Made by a program: the position numbers and the translations under genes
In this document: positions 21,821 to 34,039 of the stretch, one piece after another
How the letters are laid out: each line of letters opens with the position of its first letter
Numbering within the stretch: position 1 is the first letter of the stretch
Notes under the pieces: generated by a model
Databases searched by the model: none
Told to the model about the DNA's origin: nothing
The model's input: the letters and a program-made list of their open reading frames with translations, nothing else
DNA from: Saccopteryx bilineata
Lineage: Eukaryota > Chordata > Mammalia > Chiroptera > Emballonuridae
Direction: 5' to 3'
Assembly (NCBI RefSeq): GCF_036850765.1
Contig: NC_089493.1
Span: 12,029,632-12,093,631, forward strand
Length of the DNA stretch: 64,000 nt

Positions 21821-23009
21821 CCTGAGACAAGGATGTGAGTGGAAGGGATTCTCGACAATTCTCAGTGGCGTCTGGGAACTTGAGACTGGGAGAGGAGGAA
21901 TTAGAGAGGCAAGCAGGCTACCACTGTGGGTGACCCGGCACAGTCCTGGCCGCAAATCCAGGAGACGGTGTAAATCACACCTCAGTTACCCCAAAAGAGA
22001 GGCTGAGATGCTGGAATATTTACCCCCCATTCTCATCAGACGCTGGATGAGGGCCACTCTGGAGGTGGACACTTCCAGGCTGTCCCACAGGGGCCAGACA
22101 GGGTCCCGTGGCCAGTGACAGCCCTCAGGCAGAGTGGCAGGGCTCACGGTCCGGCTGTCCAGTGACAGGTGAGGGGATGGCGTGGGCCAGGGGGAGAGGA
22201 ACAGGACGCTGACCACACCTGCCACTCCCAATGTCTCTTCCAGAACAGATTCTGCCTTGAAACATCTCTTAGTTAGTATCATCTAACCCCTTGCCCTATT
22301 AGGATGCATTGACCTGGTCTGACATTATTTGAAACTGACATAATTCTTATTGGAATTTGATTACAATTCATGAAAGAACATCTAGAAATTTCATGTCCTC
22401 TTTGAAGGATCAAACGTGCAAAGGGTCAAACGAGCACCCTGTGGAAGCTTCTCTCTCCTTGCTCCTTGAGCGTGCCCGCCCGTGCTAGTCAGCTCTGGGT
22501 CCCTTCCCCCTGCGCTCTGTGTGATCACGATGCTCATCGACCCTTCCTGCCCTTGCTACTGTGTCTGTTTGTTCAGGGATTATTTGGTTTACTCGCACTT
22601 CCTGGTGTTTGTTTTTCTCTGTTTATGCAGATAGCAGCAATGACACAGGCTATCGAATACTGATCAGGAAAACAGAGGTCGTTTCAGTAATTTACACGAG
22701 GGAACTTACCGAAGGGTATTGATTATGCAGCTGAGAGGCCAAATGGGGGATGGTGAGGTAACCAGAGACTAAGGAGAGGCCACTGCTAGCACCTTCTGGC
22801 TGGTGGGACAAAGAAGGAGAGGTGCTTCTGGGACCTAGGAGTCTGGGGAGGGGATGCTGGCAATGTGGTGGGGGGGGGGCGTGACCTGGCTTCTCCTCTT
22901 CTCCCACGTCCCAGGCCACACCCAGCCGGGAGCCTGGGTAACGCCACCTGCAGGGGTGGCCCCTGCGTGAGGAAGAGCAGAGGCAGGGAAGGACCAAGAG
23001 TGAATGAGA
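21821..23009. other. Unique sequence, no gene found
   Basis: No repeat or gene recognised; the G run at 22,870-22,879 is a short homopolymer. Frames of 98-126 codons on the minus strand partly overlap the SINE at 23,010. Confidence 0.4.
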
Positions 23010-23398
23010 GGCCCTGGCCGGTTGGCTCAGCAGTAGAGCGTCGGCCTAGCGTGCGGAGGACCCGGGTTCGATTCCCGGCCAGGGCACACAGGAGAAGCGC
23101 CCATTTGCTTCTCCACCCCTCCGCCACGCTTTCCTCTCTGTCTCTCTCTTCCCCTCCCGCAGCCAAGGCTCCATTGGAGCAAAGATGGCCCGGGCGCTGG
23201 GGATGGCTCTGTGGCCTCTACCTCAGGCGCTGGAGTGGCTCTGGTCGCGACATGGCGACGCCCAGGATGGGCAGAGCATCGCCCCCTGGTGGGCGTGCCG
23301 GGTGGATCCCGGTCGGGCGCATGCGGGAGTCTGTCTGACTGTCTCTCCCCGTTTCCAGCTTCAGAAAAATGGAAAAAAAAAAAAAAAAAAAAAAAAAA
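23010..23398 (+). mobile_element. tRNA-derived SINE, one-unit subfamily
   Basis: Intact A- and B-box regions, body with one 22-bp unit after 'GACGCCCAGGATGGGCAG', tail of about 28 A. The TSD is 'AGAGTGAATGAGAGG' on both sides. Confidence 0.95.
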
Positions 23399-23759
23399 GA
23401 GTGAATGAGAGGCTCACACACCCTCGGCCCTGATCCAGCCACATACTCCTCACGGATATTCGCTCTCCCTGGCCTATCAGAATGAAGGTCAATATGCCCT
23501 CTAGTCGTCCACCCCAAATCATTCAACTGAGCTTTTGTTCAACGTTAGACTAGCTTTTCTCATTTGCGTATCATTATAATCTCATGGCCTCTCATGAGTT
23601 TGATCCAATTAACCACATCATTAGATGGTCCAACTGTCAGGCTTGTCCCTGTGAGAATCTGCAGGAGACTCTTGGCATCCTTTCTGGCAACAATTAGATG
23701 ACCCAGAGCTTTCCATCCTGATTTTCTCCGGCCCCGGTGGAATCAGCTACCTTCCAAGG
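23399..23759. other. Unique sequence, nothing recognised
   Basis: No repeat or gene recognised. Confidence 0.4.
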
Positions 23760-24085
23760 AGTCCTGATTCTGTAGTGAAGAACCCTTGCGGCCAGGCTGG
23801 GGTTGTCGCTGGTCCCCAACGAACCATCCGCGATCCACTGCCGTGCCTCTGCGGTGCTGTCTGCCCTCCTTCCAGGGCTCGAGACGCCTCCTTGACCTTC
23901 AGGTCCCGGCTACGTCTCAGCACACCTGAGAGCTATGTGTGCGCGTGTGTCTCCCGTGGTACCGTGAGCCCGTCAAGGGCAGGATCTGCGTTTCATTCAT
24001 CCTCATATCCACTCTGCACAGTGCCTGACAGACACACAGTGGGTGTTCGGGTCACACCTGGGGAAGGAAGGAGGAGGAAATCCTG
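23760..24085 (+). repeat. L2 LINE 3' end
   Basis: 'CCTTGACCTTCAGGTCCCGG', 'GAGCCCGTCAAGGGCAGGAT', 'CATCCTCATATCCACTCTGC' and 'ACAGTGCCTGACAGACACAC' follow the L2 terminal order. Confidence 0.65.
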
Positions 24086-24229
24086 ACTCAGGTAGCTCAG
24101 GAAAGTGCTTCTATCACCTGACACGGGCTGAAGCACCCCTCTCCTCCACGGTCATTTCCTATTTCTTAAACGGACCCTCCCCAACCTGCATCTTCAATAT
24201 GCGCCAATATTAGATGGCTGTTCCTCTTT

Positions 24230-25160
24230 AAGAAATGAGCAAGCCTTAATCTGTGAAGGAAACTAGCCTGGTGTGCTCCTGTCTTCAAGGTTCCAGGTAA
24301 CAATCCGAGAGGTCAGGGGGAAAGGGGCGTGGGGTCAGCACTAGGGGCACAGTCCTGTCGGGGCTCTGAGGGCCATCCTGCCAGCCGGCGCTCAGTATAG
24401 TTCTCTCTCTCTCTCCCCTCCCCATCCTCTCTCCCTCTCCCTCTCCCTCTCCCTCTCGGTATCTCTCTCTCCCCTTCTCTCTGTCTAGGCGCACACGCTG
24501 CCTTGGTAACCAGTGGTTACTAAAAGAGCCCAAACGCAACCGCATCCCCTACAATGAGAAGTCCCCCGATGATGCACAGGCCGCAGGCAGGTCCCCCTGA
24601 CGTGTCTCTGCGTTGCTCTGGAGCCGCCGGTGAATGCAAGGCCGCCAGGGCATGTGCCTGCCGTGGGCCATCGATCTTCAGGATTCCTCAGATCGAACAT
24701 TTGTGTACATTCGGGCAGCACAGGGCTGGCGCGGCTGAGCCTGCTTTCCTGGATGCACAATTAGCGGCGGGTTGTTCTGCCAAAGGCACTGCTGAGTCCT
24801 TGAAAACACTCTGTTCCCTGAAATAGGTTAACCCCCCCGCCCCCCGCCACCGCCTCTGTTACCGCGTTTACACTATTGACTCAGCCACAATGCAATATAT
24901 GTGGAGAAAAATCCCCAAAGAAATGATTAATGTTGGCATAGCAACAATATGTTAATTGTGTCTTCCCCAAAGCAGGCCGGCAGGACCTCTCCCCGGTGTT
25001 GAGTTAGTGTTGAGTTACTGTGCACTTTGAAACAATGAAACTGCATTCCCTTGAATAGATGCCGTATTTCAGGCTCTCCCCTGTTTAACCCAAGTTAATA
25101 AGGTTTAGGTGATTTTTAATGCTACCCTGGGAAAACGGAAGAAAATGAAGACTTGGTTCA
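24230..25160. promoter_or_regulatory. Possible conserved noncoding block with a CT-rich tract
   Basis: No repeats apart from a CT tract at about 24,404-24,485 and a C run at about 24,832-24,840. From 24,850 on it is AT-rich: AP-1-like 'TTGACTCAG' (24,876-24,884), 'GGCATAGCAACAATATG', 'GTTAATTGTG', 'CAAGTTAATAAGG'. The contrast with GC-rich neighbours and the absence of transposons suggest constraint. That is an inference from composition only. Confidence 0.25.
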
Positions 25161-26639
25161 TAAAACTGTCTTGACAGCAGAAGATGGAAGAGAAAAGAGG
25201 CCCCTGTCTTTTCCACAGTCTTCCTTTCTCCTCCGCCCCCCAGAACCTCTCTACCTCCCTAAAGTCTAACTAGCCAGCAGGACTCCTAGGACTGGGGAAG
25301 GGGGCAGCTTATAGCAGTTACCATGTTTGGGGCTGCATATAAGAGGGGACCCAACTCAAACGGAATTAAACTGAGAAGATCATCCGCTTCGTGAGAAGAC
25401 ACCTAGACGGGGTGGCTTCAGGGCTGGGCAGTTTTGTGGCTCAAGGACAGAATGAAGGACTTGGGTTCTTTCCAGAGCTCTGTTCATCCACCCTCAGTAC
25501 TGATCTCATTCCAAGTCTGGGCCCCCGTGGTCATGGCAACTAGCACCCGGGCAAAGGACAGGAGAACAAAGACAGAGAGGCAGACCAACAGACAGAGACA
25601 AAAGGAATGGACCCAGCCTCTCACCCCTCCACAAAAGATAGAACATTCTTCCAAGGACCTTCAGCAAACCACCCCTTCTGTCTCTCTGGCAGAATCAGGT
25701 CGTGCCTATTTCAGAACCCATTGGTAACAGGATGAATTACTCTCAAGGATGACCCGGGAGCTGAAGTTAGTTCTTTAAGCTGAAGTTCTAGTACGTGCTG
25801 TGGGAGGGTCAGATGGCCAGTGGCAGACCGTCACTATGCCCACTGGTGGAACACAGGTAAGCACTACCTGGATACGGTGAATGCCATGGGATGTGGGTGA
25901 TCATACTAGAACATGGGCAAGCACTCCTAGGATACAGGTATACACATACCGCCTCTGCGGCCTCCTCCTAGCCACCCTCAAGCTTGGGCTCACTCACAAG
26001 AGACCCTGCAAAGCAATGGAAACTGGCGGCTGGGGGGGGGGCAGGTCCTTTCACTTGGGAAGGAGGCACATTCTTCCTAGCTCATCTCTCTTTACTCCTC
26101 AGTTGTGACATGTCAACAGGAGGACGGGGGCTCTGCCCGTGGCCACCAGGGGCAGAGTGTATGCAGAGGAGCTTCTAACTCTGGCTGCTCAGCCACCATC
26201 TGACTCTAGCACCTTCCTGGCTGAGACTTCAAGGGCCCTCGGAGGAGAAATTGTGCTCCAGGTTACGCTGAAACAAAAGAGCTCAGCTTGTCAGCCAAAA
26301 AGAAAACTCACATTTCTTCACACATTTCCCCTTTAACTTGAAATTTCTTAATTGGTCAAGTACAAACTTGACAGATTATACAAATAAAGAGATATTATAT
26401 TATAATAGTATACAAATAAAGAAATACTCATTAACCGTAGACCATTCACAGAAGAACCTGGGTCATCCAACGGCAGTGATGGTCCCTTCCCAGTTTCCAG
26501 TGTTTCGTTTGCCTCTGTCTGGCCCTCAGAGCAGCACTGGGAAGCAAGTGGAGAAAACCACGTTTCCCACCGGGAAGGCTCAGCTACTTCCATAATTTGC
26601 TTACGCATTCACGGATCTCAGATCTAACCAAGAACTGAC
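25161..26639. other. Unique sequence, nothing recognised
   Basis: A short purine-rich part at 25,550-25,610 and a G run at 26,031-26,041. No gene or repeat recognised; frames up to 97 codons have no features. Confidence 0.4.
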
Positions 26640-27552
26640 ATCAAAAGATATAAAAAAAAAAAGCCTTAAAACTCAACAATAAGAAAATCAACCTTTAAAA
26701 AATGACAAAGGACTCAAATAGCACTACAACAAGGAGGATATAAAAATGGCAACAACAAACAAACAAAAAATAAACCCATAAGAAATGTTCTACATCCTTA
26801 GCCATTAGGAAAATGCAAATCAAAACCACAGTGATGTTCCAATTCAGTCGGTAGGATGGCTATAATTTTAAAGAGACAGACAATACCAAGGGCTGACGAG
26901 GATGCAGGACAACTGGAACATTTCCGGTGGGAATGCCAAATGGCACAGCCACTCTGGGAAATGCGTTAGCAGTTCCTCATAAAACCAAACATGTGCTTCC
27001 CATGCGACCCAGCAACCTCACTCCTGGATATGTACCTTAGTGAAATGAAAACTAACGTTCACACAAAAACCTGGACACAAACGGGAACAGCCGCTTTGCT
27101 TGTGATAGCCCAACGCTGGGAAACCCCAAGGGCCCTCGCCAGGGGGAGAGTCAGTCACACAACAAAATGGAATTCTACTCAGTGGTAGAAAGGAGTGAAC
27201 GCGTGACAGACGCAACAAGGTGGGTGAACCTCACAGACGTGATGCTGAAGGAGGGAGGCCAGTCTCGAGGGGTCGCACGCTGCGTGACTTCATCTACACG
27301 ACATTCTCAAAGAAACCAGAACGGCAGTGACGGAGAACAGGTCAGTGGTTGTTCTGGGTGAGGGAGAGGGTGGCCACTCGGGGGGGGGGGAGTGTCTTCT
27401 GGGGCCTTAAAACTGTTCTGCATCCTAGCTATGGGGGTGGTTAACCAGATCTATATGTGTGTTCAAATTTAGAGAACTGTACCCTAAAAGGAAAAAGAGC
27501 CAAATGAGTACAATAATTTTCTTTAATTAAAACTTAAAAAAAAAAAATTGGT
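26640..27552 (+). mobile_element. Old L1 3' end (ORF2 C-terminus and 3' UTR)
   Basis: A frame at 26,991-27,188 reads like the L1 ORF2 C-terminus (YLSEMKTNVHTKTWTQTG). Upstream 'GAAAATGCAAATCAAAACCA' and 'GGTGGGAATGCCAAATGGCA' are also ORF2 landmarks. A 3' UTR follows, ending in an A tail at about 27,536-27,547. Stops and shifts show it is dead; a G run lies at 27,380-27,390. Confidence 0.85.
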
Positions 27553-28160
27553 GGTTTGGACCGGGTCGACTCCTTGCCCACTGCTGTCTTTTCCAGAGTA
27601 CACAGCCTCCACCGGGGCTCTGCTCATGGCCCAGCCCTCGGGGTCTCACTCAAAGCCTTGCCGTTTACCAGAAATGCTCATAAGCTTGCCCTCAGGTTTC
27701 CCAGCGTGGAAGCAGGGGGTGGGCGCTGCTGGGAGCGGGCTCACTGGCAGTCACAGCAAGCAGCCGCTGGCACAGGGAGAGAAGGCAGAAACCTGAAACG
27801 CAACCATCCACACTCAGAGCACCACAGTGTCCAGGCCTTCGGTCCCAGGGCTAGCCGCCCCAAACACACACCTCTGAGATGTGGGAGGGCTCTCCTGCAA
27901 GGCGGTCCTGGTTCCTGATGAGGAATGGCAATCCCAATAGAAAGGTCACTTCAGGCTCCTGGCTCTCTTTGCTGCAGCAGGCAGTACCCCGCAGAGGAGA
28001 TACTTGGCATCGACTGTATTCACGAGCAACCCTCGAGGTTGGATATGCAGTGATTTTCTCTTTAGTTGGGACAAAATTTGGACACAATACCCCCTCCCCC
28101 GTGAGAACACCTGTCAATGGCCAGAGTCCACCTCCAACATGGCCTTGTTGTTGGCCATGA
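27553..28160. other. Unique sequence, nothing recognised
   Basis: Overlapping frames of 82-120 codons on both strands, without recognisable features. No repeat seen. Confidence 0.4.
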
Positions 28161-28164
28161 TCCC

Positions 28165-28390
28165 CATTCCCAGTGCTCCTCACCTCTGTTTATTGAGCAC
28201 CTGCTATGTTCCAGGCATTTTTCTTAAAAGCTTTATGAGGACTGTTCCTTTAGTTGTCAAAGCAGCCCTGTGAGTAGAACCACAGTAAGCCCCATTTTAC
28301 AGACCAGGAAACTGAAGCCAGGGAGGTCCAGCGACTTGCTTAAAGTCATCCATCCAGTAAGCGGTGAAGCCAAGACCTCCCCGCCCCGGC
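28165..28390 (-). repeat. MIR SINE, nearly complete
   Basis: 'TTTATTGAGCACCTGCTATG', 'CCCCATTTTACAGACCAGG', 'AAACTGAAGCCAGGGAGGTC' and 'GACTTGCTTAAAGTCATCC' form the full reverse-complement MIR order. This is the best-kept MIR in the window. Confidence 0.9.
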
Positions 28391-28770
28391 GCCTCCCCGC
28401 ACGTCGACCGCGCCCACTGCCTCGGAGAGCCAGCCTCCAGGGGAAGCTCGTGTCTAGAGCTGTAACAGAAGCGAAGGGAAAGAGAGGACAGCGAAGGAAG
28501 GGGTGCTTCTCTTGCAGGAAATAGACGTTTGGAGTGAGCTACAAGATGAAGTGTTTCGTTTGTGCCACAGCACCTTTCCACCTTACCCTAACTTCATCCC
28601 CCCTTCGCACCTGAATTTTTGTCAGTTGCATCATTTCTAGACCATTGAGAATCTACTCTTTCCTTGCAGGTACTGCCCGTGTTCTGTCTCGGCCCACGGG
28701 GCTATCAGTCCAAGGCTCTCCACCGCCCGTTATGGCAGCTTTTCCAGTCATGTCTTGGTGGGTCTAAGTT
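28391..28770. other. Unique sequence, nothing recognised
   Basis: No gene or repeat recognised between the MIR and the SINE. Confidence 0.4.
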
Positions 28771-28773
28771 TAT

Positions 28774-29175
28774 CTTTTTTTTTTTTTTTTTTTTGTATTT
28801 TTCTGAAGCTGGAAACGGGGAGAGACAGTCAGACAGACTCCCGCATGCGCCCGACCGGGATCCACCCGGCACGCCCACCAGGGGCGGACGCTCTGCCCAC
28901 CAGGGGGCGATGCTTTGCCCCTCCGGGAGTCACTCTGTTGCGACCAGAGCCACTCTAGTGCCTGGGGCAGAGGCTGAGGAGCCATCCCCAGCGCCCGGGG
29001 CCATCTCTGCTCCAATGGAGCCTCGGCTGTGGGAGAGGAAGAGAGAGAGAGGAAGGAGAGGGGGAAGGGTGGAGAAGCAGATGGGCGCTTCTCCTGTGTG
29101 CCCTGGCCGGGAATCGAACCCGGGACTCCTGCACGCCAGGCTGACGCTCTACCACTGAGCCAACCGGCCAGGGCC
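28774..29175 (-). mobile_element. tRNA-derived SINE, two-unit subfamily
   Basis: Poly-T, then 'GTATTTTTCTGAAGCTGG'. Two 22-bp units ('CCACCAGGGGCGGACGCTCT' and 'CCACCAGGGGGCGATGCT'), and head 'CCAACCGGCCAGGGCC' at the right end. The TSD is 'AGTTTATCTTTT' on both sides. Confidence 0.95.
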
Positions 29176-29863
29176 AGTTTATCTTTTAATATCCCACCAT
29201 TTGAACACACAGGAAGTCTTTGTTGCCTATGAACTTGAATGACAGTTTAGCTTGGAATAGAACATCAAACTTTTTTTTTTTTTAATAAAAGGTTTAATTC
29301 AATGGTGGTGCTTCGCTAGGACATAGTCAAGTCCTTCAGAAATGAGAGAAATTGATTCTTGAATCGCTTTCAGCAGTTTCTCTAACCAGCAAAAAATTGT
29401 TAACCACGTAAGAGATTTTAGCAAATAGATGGGGAACTTGATGAGAAACAGGCGACATCATGAGCTTCCGGTTCCTGAGTAACCCACCCGTGAGTACACA
29501 CCTTTCTTTCCTGATCTAGGTGTTCTCAATGGTCTTGAAAAGTACAGTATATGTCAGAAAAGCATGGGTCTTCTGTACAGTGTGGAAAGAAATTGGGTGC
29601 TTCCAGGAGAAAGCCCTCAGCAGTCTGAAAAATCCTCTCTGTGGAATGTTTGTCCCCAAACCATGGAAGATAAAGACTCCGTAACCAGTGGATGGAATTT
29701 CCTCTCCAACACCAAGACTTAGGCTCCTGAGATCTCCCCTAAAGGAGAGTTTGTGGTTGAGGAACTTCTAGCCTTAAAGAAAAAAAAGTGTAGGAACACC
29801 GGGGTAGCAATTAAGCCAAAGACATCCCTGAGGTATTTGTGACACTTTAAAAATAGATAAAGA
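29176..29863. other. Unique AT-rich sequence
   Basis: A T run at 29,272-29,282 and no recognised repeat. The part at 29,285-29,480 is repeat-free; nothing definite. Confidence 0.4.
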
Positions 29864-30250
29864 GGCTCTGGCTGGTTGGCTCAGTGGTAGAGCATCAGTA
29901 GGTATATGGATGTCTCGAGTTCAATTCCCAGTCAGGGCACACAGGAGAAGCAACAATCTGCTTCTCCACCCCTCTCTCTCCCCTTCCTCTCTCTCAATCT
30001 CTCTCCCCCCCATTCCTGCAGGGATGTTTGGAGCAACTTGGCCCCAGGTGCTGAGGATGGCTCCATGGCCTCACCTCAGGCACTAAAATAACTCAGTTGC
30101 CGAGCAACAAAGCAGTGCCCAGATAGGCAGAGCGTTGCCCTTTTGGGAGCTTGCGTAGTAGATCCTGGTCCGGGCACATGCGGGAGTCTGTCTCACTGCC
30201 TCCCTACTTCTCACTTAAAAATTTTTAAATAAATAAATAAAAAGAAAATA
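29864..30250 (+). mobile_element. tRNA-derived SINE, older subfamily
   Basis: Diverged head 'GGCTCTGGCTGGTTGGCTCA' with B box 'GTTCAATTCCC'. The body matches the copy at 1-336 ('ACTTGGCCCCAGGTGCTGAG', 'CTCAGTTGCCGAGCAACA'), and the tail is mixed 'AAATAAATAAATAAAAAG'. Confidence 0.9.
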
Positions 30251-30279
30251 GAAAAAGGTAGAAACTATAGAAGGCAGCC

Positions 30280-30770
30280 TTTGACATGGCCCTCAGTGGT
30301 CACTGCCTCCTGGTTTCCTCCCCTGCCCTGGAGTGTGGGCTGGATGGAGTGACTTGCTCTTAACAAAAAATATGGCAGCTCTTAAGGGTTACCACTTTCA
30401 GGATTGGGTTATGGAAAGAGTGTGGAGTCTGCCATGGGCCTCAGTCTCTCTCAGATGACCCATGACCCACTCTGGGGAAGCCAATGTCACATCCCGAGAC
30501 AGCACTGTGGAGAGGCCCACTTGGTGAGGCACGGAGGACTGCCAACAACCGTGGACGTGAGCGTGGAAGCAGATCCCTCGCCTCAGTCGAGCCTTCAGAT
30601 GGCTGCAGCCCCGGCCGGCAGCTTAACTGAAACCCCGAGAGACCGTGAGCCGGAAGCCTCTCCTCACTTCCACCTACAGAAACTCTGAGATGATAAATGT
30701 TGTTTTAAGCTGCTACTCTGGGGGGGAGGGGGTTGTGTTATACAGCAATCGATGACTGATACACAAATTA
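30280..30770 (+). mobile_element. Old LTR, MaLR/ERVL-like
   Basis: 'CACTCTGGGGAAGCCAATGT', 'CTGTGGAGAGGCCCACTTGG', 'GAAACTCTGAGATGATAAAT' and 'GTTGTTTTAAGCTGCTACTC' near the 3' end are LTR-type landmarks I recall from old mammalian LTRs. Subfamily not certain. A G-rich run interrupts the 3' end at 30,720-30,731. Confidence 0.5.
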
Positions 30771-32250
30771 AATAGATTGTCAATGACAGTTTACACATTA
30801 TAAGCTGGCAGTAAAGACGATCTTACCATTATAGTCCATTTACCATCCCTTACAGATGAAATGTTCCCAAGGGTCTCTCACCATCACAGTTTCAAAAAGA
30901 GATTGTCATCTGTAACTGGATTTGCGTTGAACATTTGAATGGAGATCCAGGGGCAGGAAAAATCAATCTTGACGAACGAGGATTTTATATAACAAAAAGG
31001 AACTCATAAGCTCACCCGGGCTGTGGTGCAAGACACCCCAAGGCCCTGTCTCCCAAAGTGTCATTTAATTTTCACCTTTATAGAAGATGTGTGCGTAGCA
31101 TAGAATCTGACGGTTTGCTAGAATTTTCCAAGAGGGGTGGATTTACTTCAAAAAGTGTTTGCGTTTGGGTTACTGGCAGAAAACCTTGCTCCCTCGGGGC
31201 CTCGACCTCCCTCCCAGTCACTCAGAGGAAGGAAGCTGGGCTCACAGGACGGGGGGACCGAGGTTACCTCCGCAGAACTGAAGAAGGGGACCCCACAGTT
31301 AGGCAAGGATCTTGTGGCGGGTGCGGGGGAACAACAACACCCCCACCCCCGGAGCAGTTTCCTTAGGAAGGCTGGCTGGGGAGCTTTCCCGAGCCCCCTC
31401 TGGGCCTCCCTGCCCAGACCACCGCCTTCCTCTGCTGCTCAGAAACTTCTCGGAGCAAAGCCCCTCTGAGGCCGGAGGCTCCAGGGAAGAAGAAGGCCGC
31501 AGACTCTGGCCAGCCTGACACTTGCCTGAGTTGCCCCATTGAGTCTGATCCCCAGATGGTCAGGTGTCCTTGGTGGGAAATAAAGCCCAGACTCCTCTTT
31601 CTGCCTGGGGGCCTAGGTCACGGGGCGGGGGGGGGGGGGGGGAGGTGGCAGAGCAGGGGTATAGTATGATGACCTCCCGCATTTTACTGACATGGAAGGA
31701 AGCCCGTCTCTTGACTTGGCCTGTTCATTTCATTTGTTTGGGAATGTTTTTTGTTCTCCTTTTCCTTAGTTCAACTCATTTAACAAGATGAATTCCTAGA
31801 CTTGCCTGAGAGCTGATTTCCTGCTTTAAAAACATAAAAGCAAAAGTCATCCTAACCATCCATGAGTCTAATAATAATGAAGACCTCTGCGTCAACTGTT
31901 GCCAGGATTCGGGCCAGCGGGGGGTGGAGGAGGGGAGTGGGTAACCCAGGAAACCCAGGGACTGTTTCGGATAAGTCAGAGGCCATAATGAGCAGATGGT
32001 TCTAGCTGACATGGTGTTCCTGAGTCCCAGTCTGAACCCAAATGATTGATTGATGGCGGCTGCCCCGAGCCTGGCATCTTGCTGGTCACGGTCCTAAAAG
32101 GGAAGCAAGACTGAAAAGTGGAAAGGGACCTCTAGGGGCATATCCGTTCATAGCTGATGACGAAGAGTTTGCCCCACCTGGCTCCACCTGCTGTGTCGCA
32201 GCCCGGACTTAACAGGGGGAAGGAGTTGACCACCTGCCATATAAGGAAAT
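30771..32250. other. Unique sequence with a G16 run
   Basis: No gene recognised. A 16-G homopolymer lies at 31,627-31,642. Overlapping plus-strand frames of 102-110 codons at 31,058-31,469 lack features. Confidence 0.45.
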
Positions 32251-32254
32251 AGAG

Positions 32255-32440
32255 TGCTGACTAATTTTTATTGAACCCTATGTGTTCAGAACCATGTCAG
32301 ACCGTGTATTGTTAGAATAGCTACAGTATAATTAGTCTACATGCCAAGCACTTTGCATAGGAGCTTGCAAAACTACCATACCAACCCTGTATTGCCTACC
32401 TTCCGAGTTTAGGCGAGAGAAGAAACAACCCTGCAACTTA
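32255..32440 (-). repeat. Possible MIR relic
   Basis: 'TTTTTATTGAACCCTATGTG' and 'GCCAAGCACTTTGCATAGG' resemble two degraded MIR/L2 3' ends; weak. Confidence 0.3.
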
Positions 32441-32859
32441 CAGTGGCGGATGTTATTTCAGTCTCAGTCATTAGCAGCCAGAATGAATCCTAAGCAACAC
32501 ATTTGTTTTCTGGCTTAAACTAGAAACAGTAACTTTGCTTCCCATTACAGACAGACCCCTTGAAATACAAGTATCACTAGATGCCTAAGAGACAAAATGT
32601 AGCCCTCAAACACCACTAAGGCAGTTTCTCTCTCTTGAATAACAAATACTTCTACCCTTGGCCTGTCTTGATGAACGCCCCCCGCCCCCACTGGAATGTG
32701 GGAGATAAGGCAGGTGCAGGCGAGTCCCAGACCTGGTGGCAGGTGCAGTAGAGACCCAGATCTGGTGGCTGCAGAAATAGGTATGCGTGTGGTGACCCAA
32801 CATAGGGCCCTTAGAACTCTGCTGACTGGGACTGCTTCTAGAAGGCCAGAGTTATGCTC

Positions 32860-33045
32860 GGTTCTAAAATCAGCAGACCAGAGGCAAGCTCTTGCCCTGT
32901 TACTCACTGCTTCTCTAACCTTCACTCTCTTAAACTCTCTAAGCCTCAGTTTCTTCATCTTTAAAATGGGAAGTAAAAATTAGTGAATATAGAAATGCTT
33001 CGTAAGCCATAACGCTCTTCGCACATTATTGCTATCACCTTTCAT
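32860..33045 (+). repeat. MIR SINE relic
   Basis: 'AACTCTCTAAGCCTCAGTTT', 'CTTCATCTTTAAAATGGG' and 'AATGCTTCGTAAGCCATAAC' are in the forward MIR order. Confidence 0.8.
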
Positions 33046-33219
33046 TACTGCTGGACTTCAGCTATGTTGAGAGGTAAATGGACCTGTGTGCTAGCTCAGG
33101 AACTCACGCAATGTTCACATCATGGGTTGCATCAGTGGTGCTGTGAAACGAGCTAAATTTGAAACAACTCACTTGCTTTTAAAATCCTACTGATTCTTAA
33201 ATTGGAGAAGACTAGCGCT

Positions 33220-33432
33220 TTTTAAAAAAAATTTTTTTAAAGATTTTATTTATTGATTTTACAGAGAGAGGAGAGGGGAGGACAAGAAGTTTCAACTTAT
33301 AGTTGCTTCACTTTAGTTGTTCATTGATTACTTGTTGTATGTACCTTGACCAGGCAAGCCCAGGGTCTCGAACCAGCAACCTCAGTGCTCCAGGTCAACG
33401 CTCTATCCACTGCGCCACCACAGGTCAGGCAA
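33220..33432 (-). mobile_element. Type-2 tRNA SINE, full length
   Basis: Reverse complement of a 'CCTGACCTGTGGTGGCGCAG' SINE. The head lies at 33,394-33,431, and B box 'GGTTCGAGACC' is seen as 'GGTCTCGAACC'. The middle is 'CATTGATTACTTGTTGTATG', and the tail is the left-side T-rich 'AAAGATTTTATTTATTG'. The TSD is imperfect: CTAGCGCTTTT / CTAGTGCGTTT. Confidence 0.88.
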
Positions 33433-33790
33433 GCCTAGTGCGTTTATATATTACTCATCAGCTGTTGCTCGTGCTAACATACATTTAACAATTTAAACAA
33501 CTTTTGTTTACCCAGTTGACTTTCTTTGGAGGTGGTCAAAACTCAAAAGTTTTGTAAATTTATGGATGGATTAAGTTAGAACCAACACTAATATATATTA
33601 CTGTTTTTATTATTCCCTGCATTTATCCTACTGTGCCTATGGCCAAGGCTGACATCAAATTAGTTTTTCATAAATTGACACAGAAAGTTTTTCCCTAAGC
33701 TTTTCTGTTTTGTTTTGTTTAGTTTTTGTAATAATCCCTTGCATTTTCAAATATACAATTTCCAAATTGCTTCTAGACCCAGTGGGTCAT
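33433..33790. other. AT-rich unique sequence
   Basis: No repeat or gene recognised. Confidence 0.4.
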
Positions 33791-33794
33791 CCAG

Positions 33795-33930
33795 ACTCAT
33801 GATGGACAGATATTGTTTTTCCCATTCCACAGATGAGCAGCTATTTCAGAAGAATGAACTGTAAGTGAAGTGAGTTTCCCAGCATCGCCCAGTCAGTGTG
33901 TGGCAGCAGTGGGCCTCGGAGGCCCCTCTG
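33795..33930 (-). repeat. MIR SINE relic
   Basis: 'TTTCCCATTCCACAGATGAG' and 'GAGTTTCCCAGCATCGCCCA' follow the reverse-complement MIR order. Confidence 0.6.
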
Positions 33931-34039
33931 TGTCCCTCCGCGTCCCCACGATAAGGGGCCGGGTTGGGGTGAAATGGTGACCTCTCCCACCATTTGGCCT
34001 ATAGCTGAAATCTAAAAGACAGAAGACTGAGGTTGGCCT

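Noticed and set aside
26991..27188. 65-codon gene
   Set aside because: It is the C-terminal part of a dead L1 ORF2.
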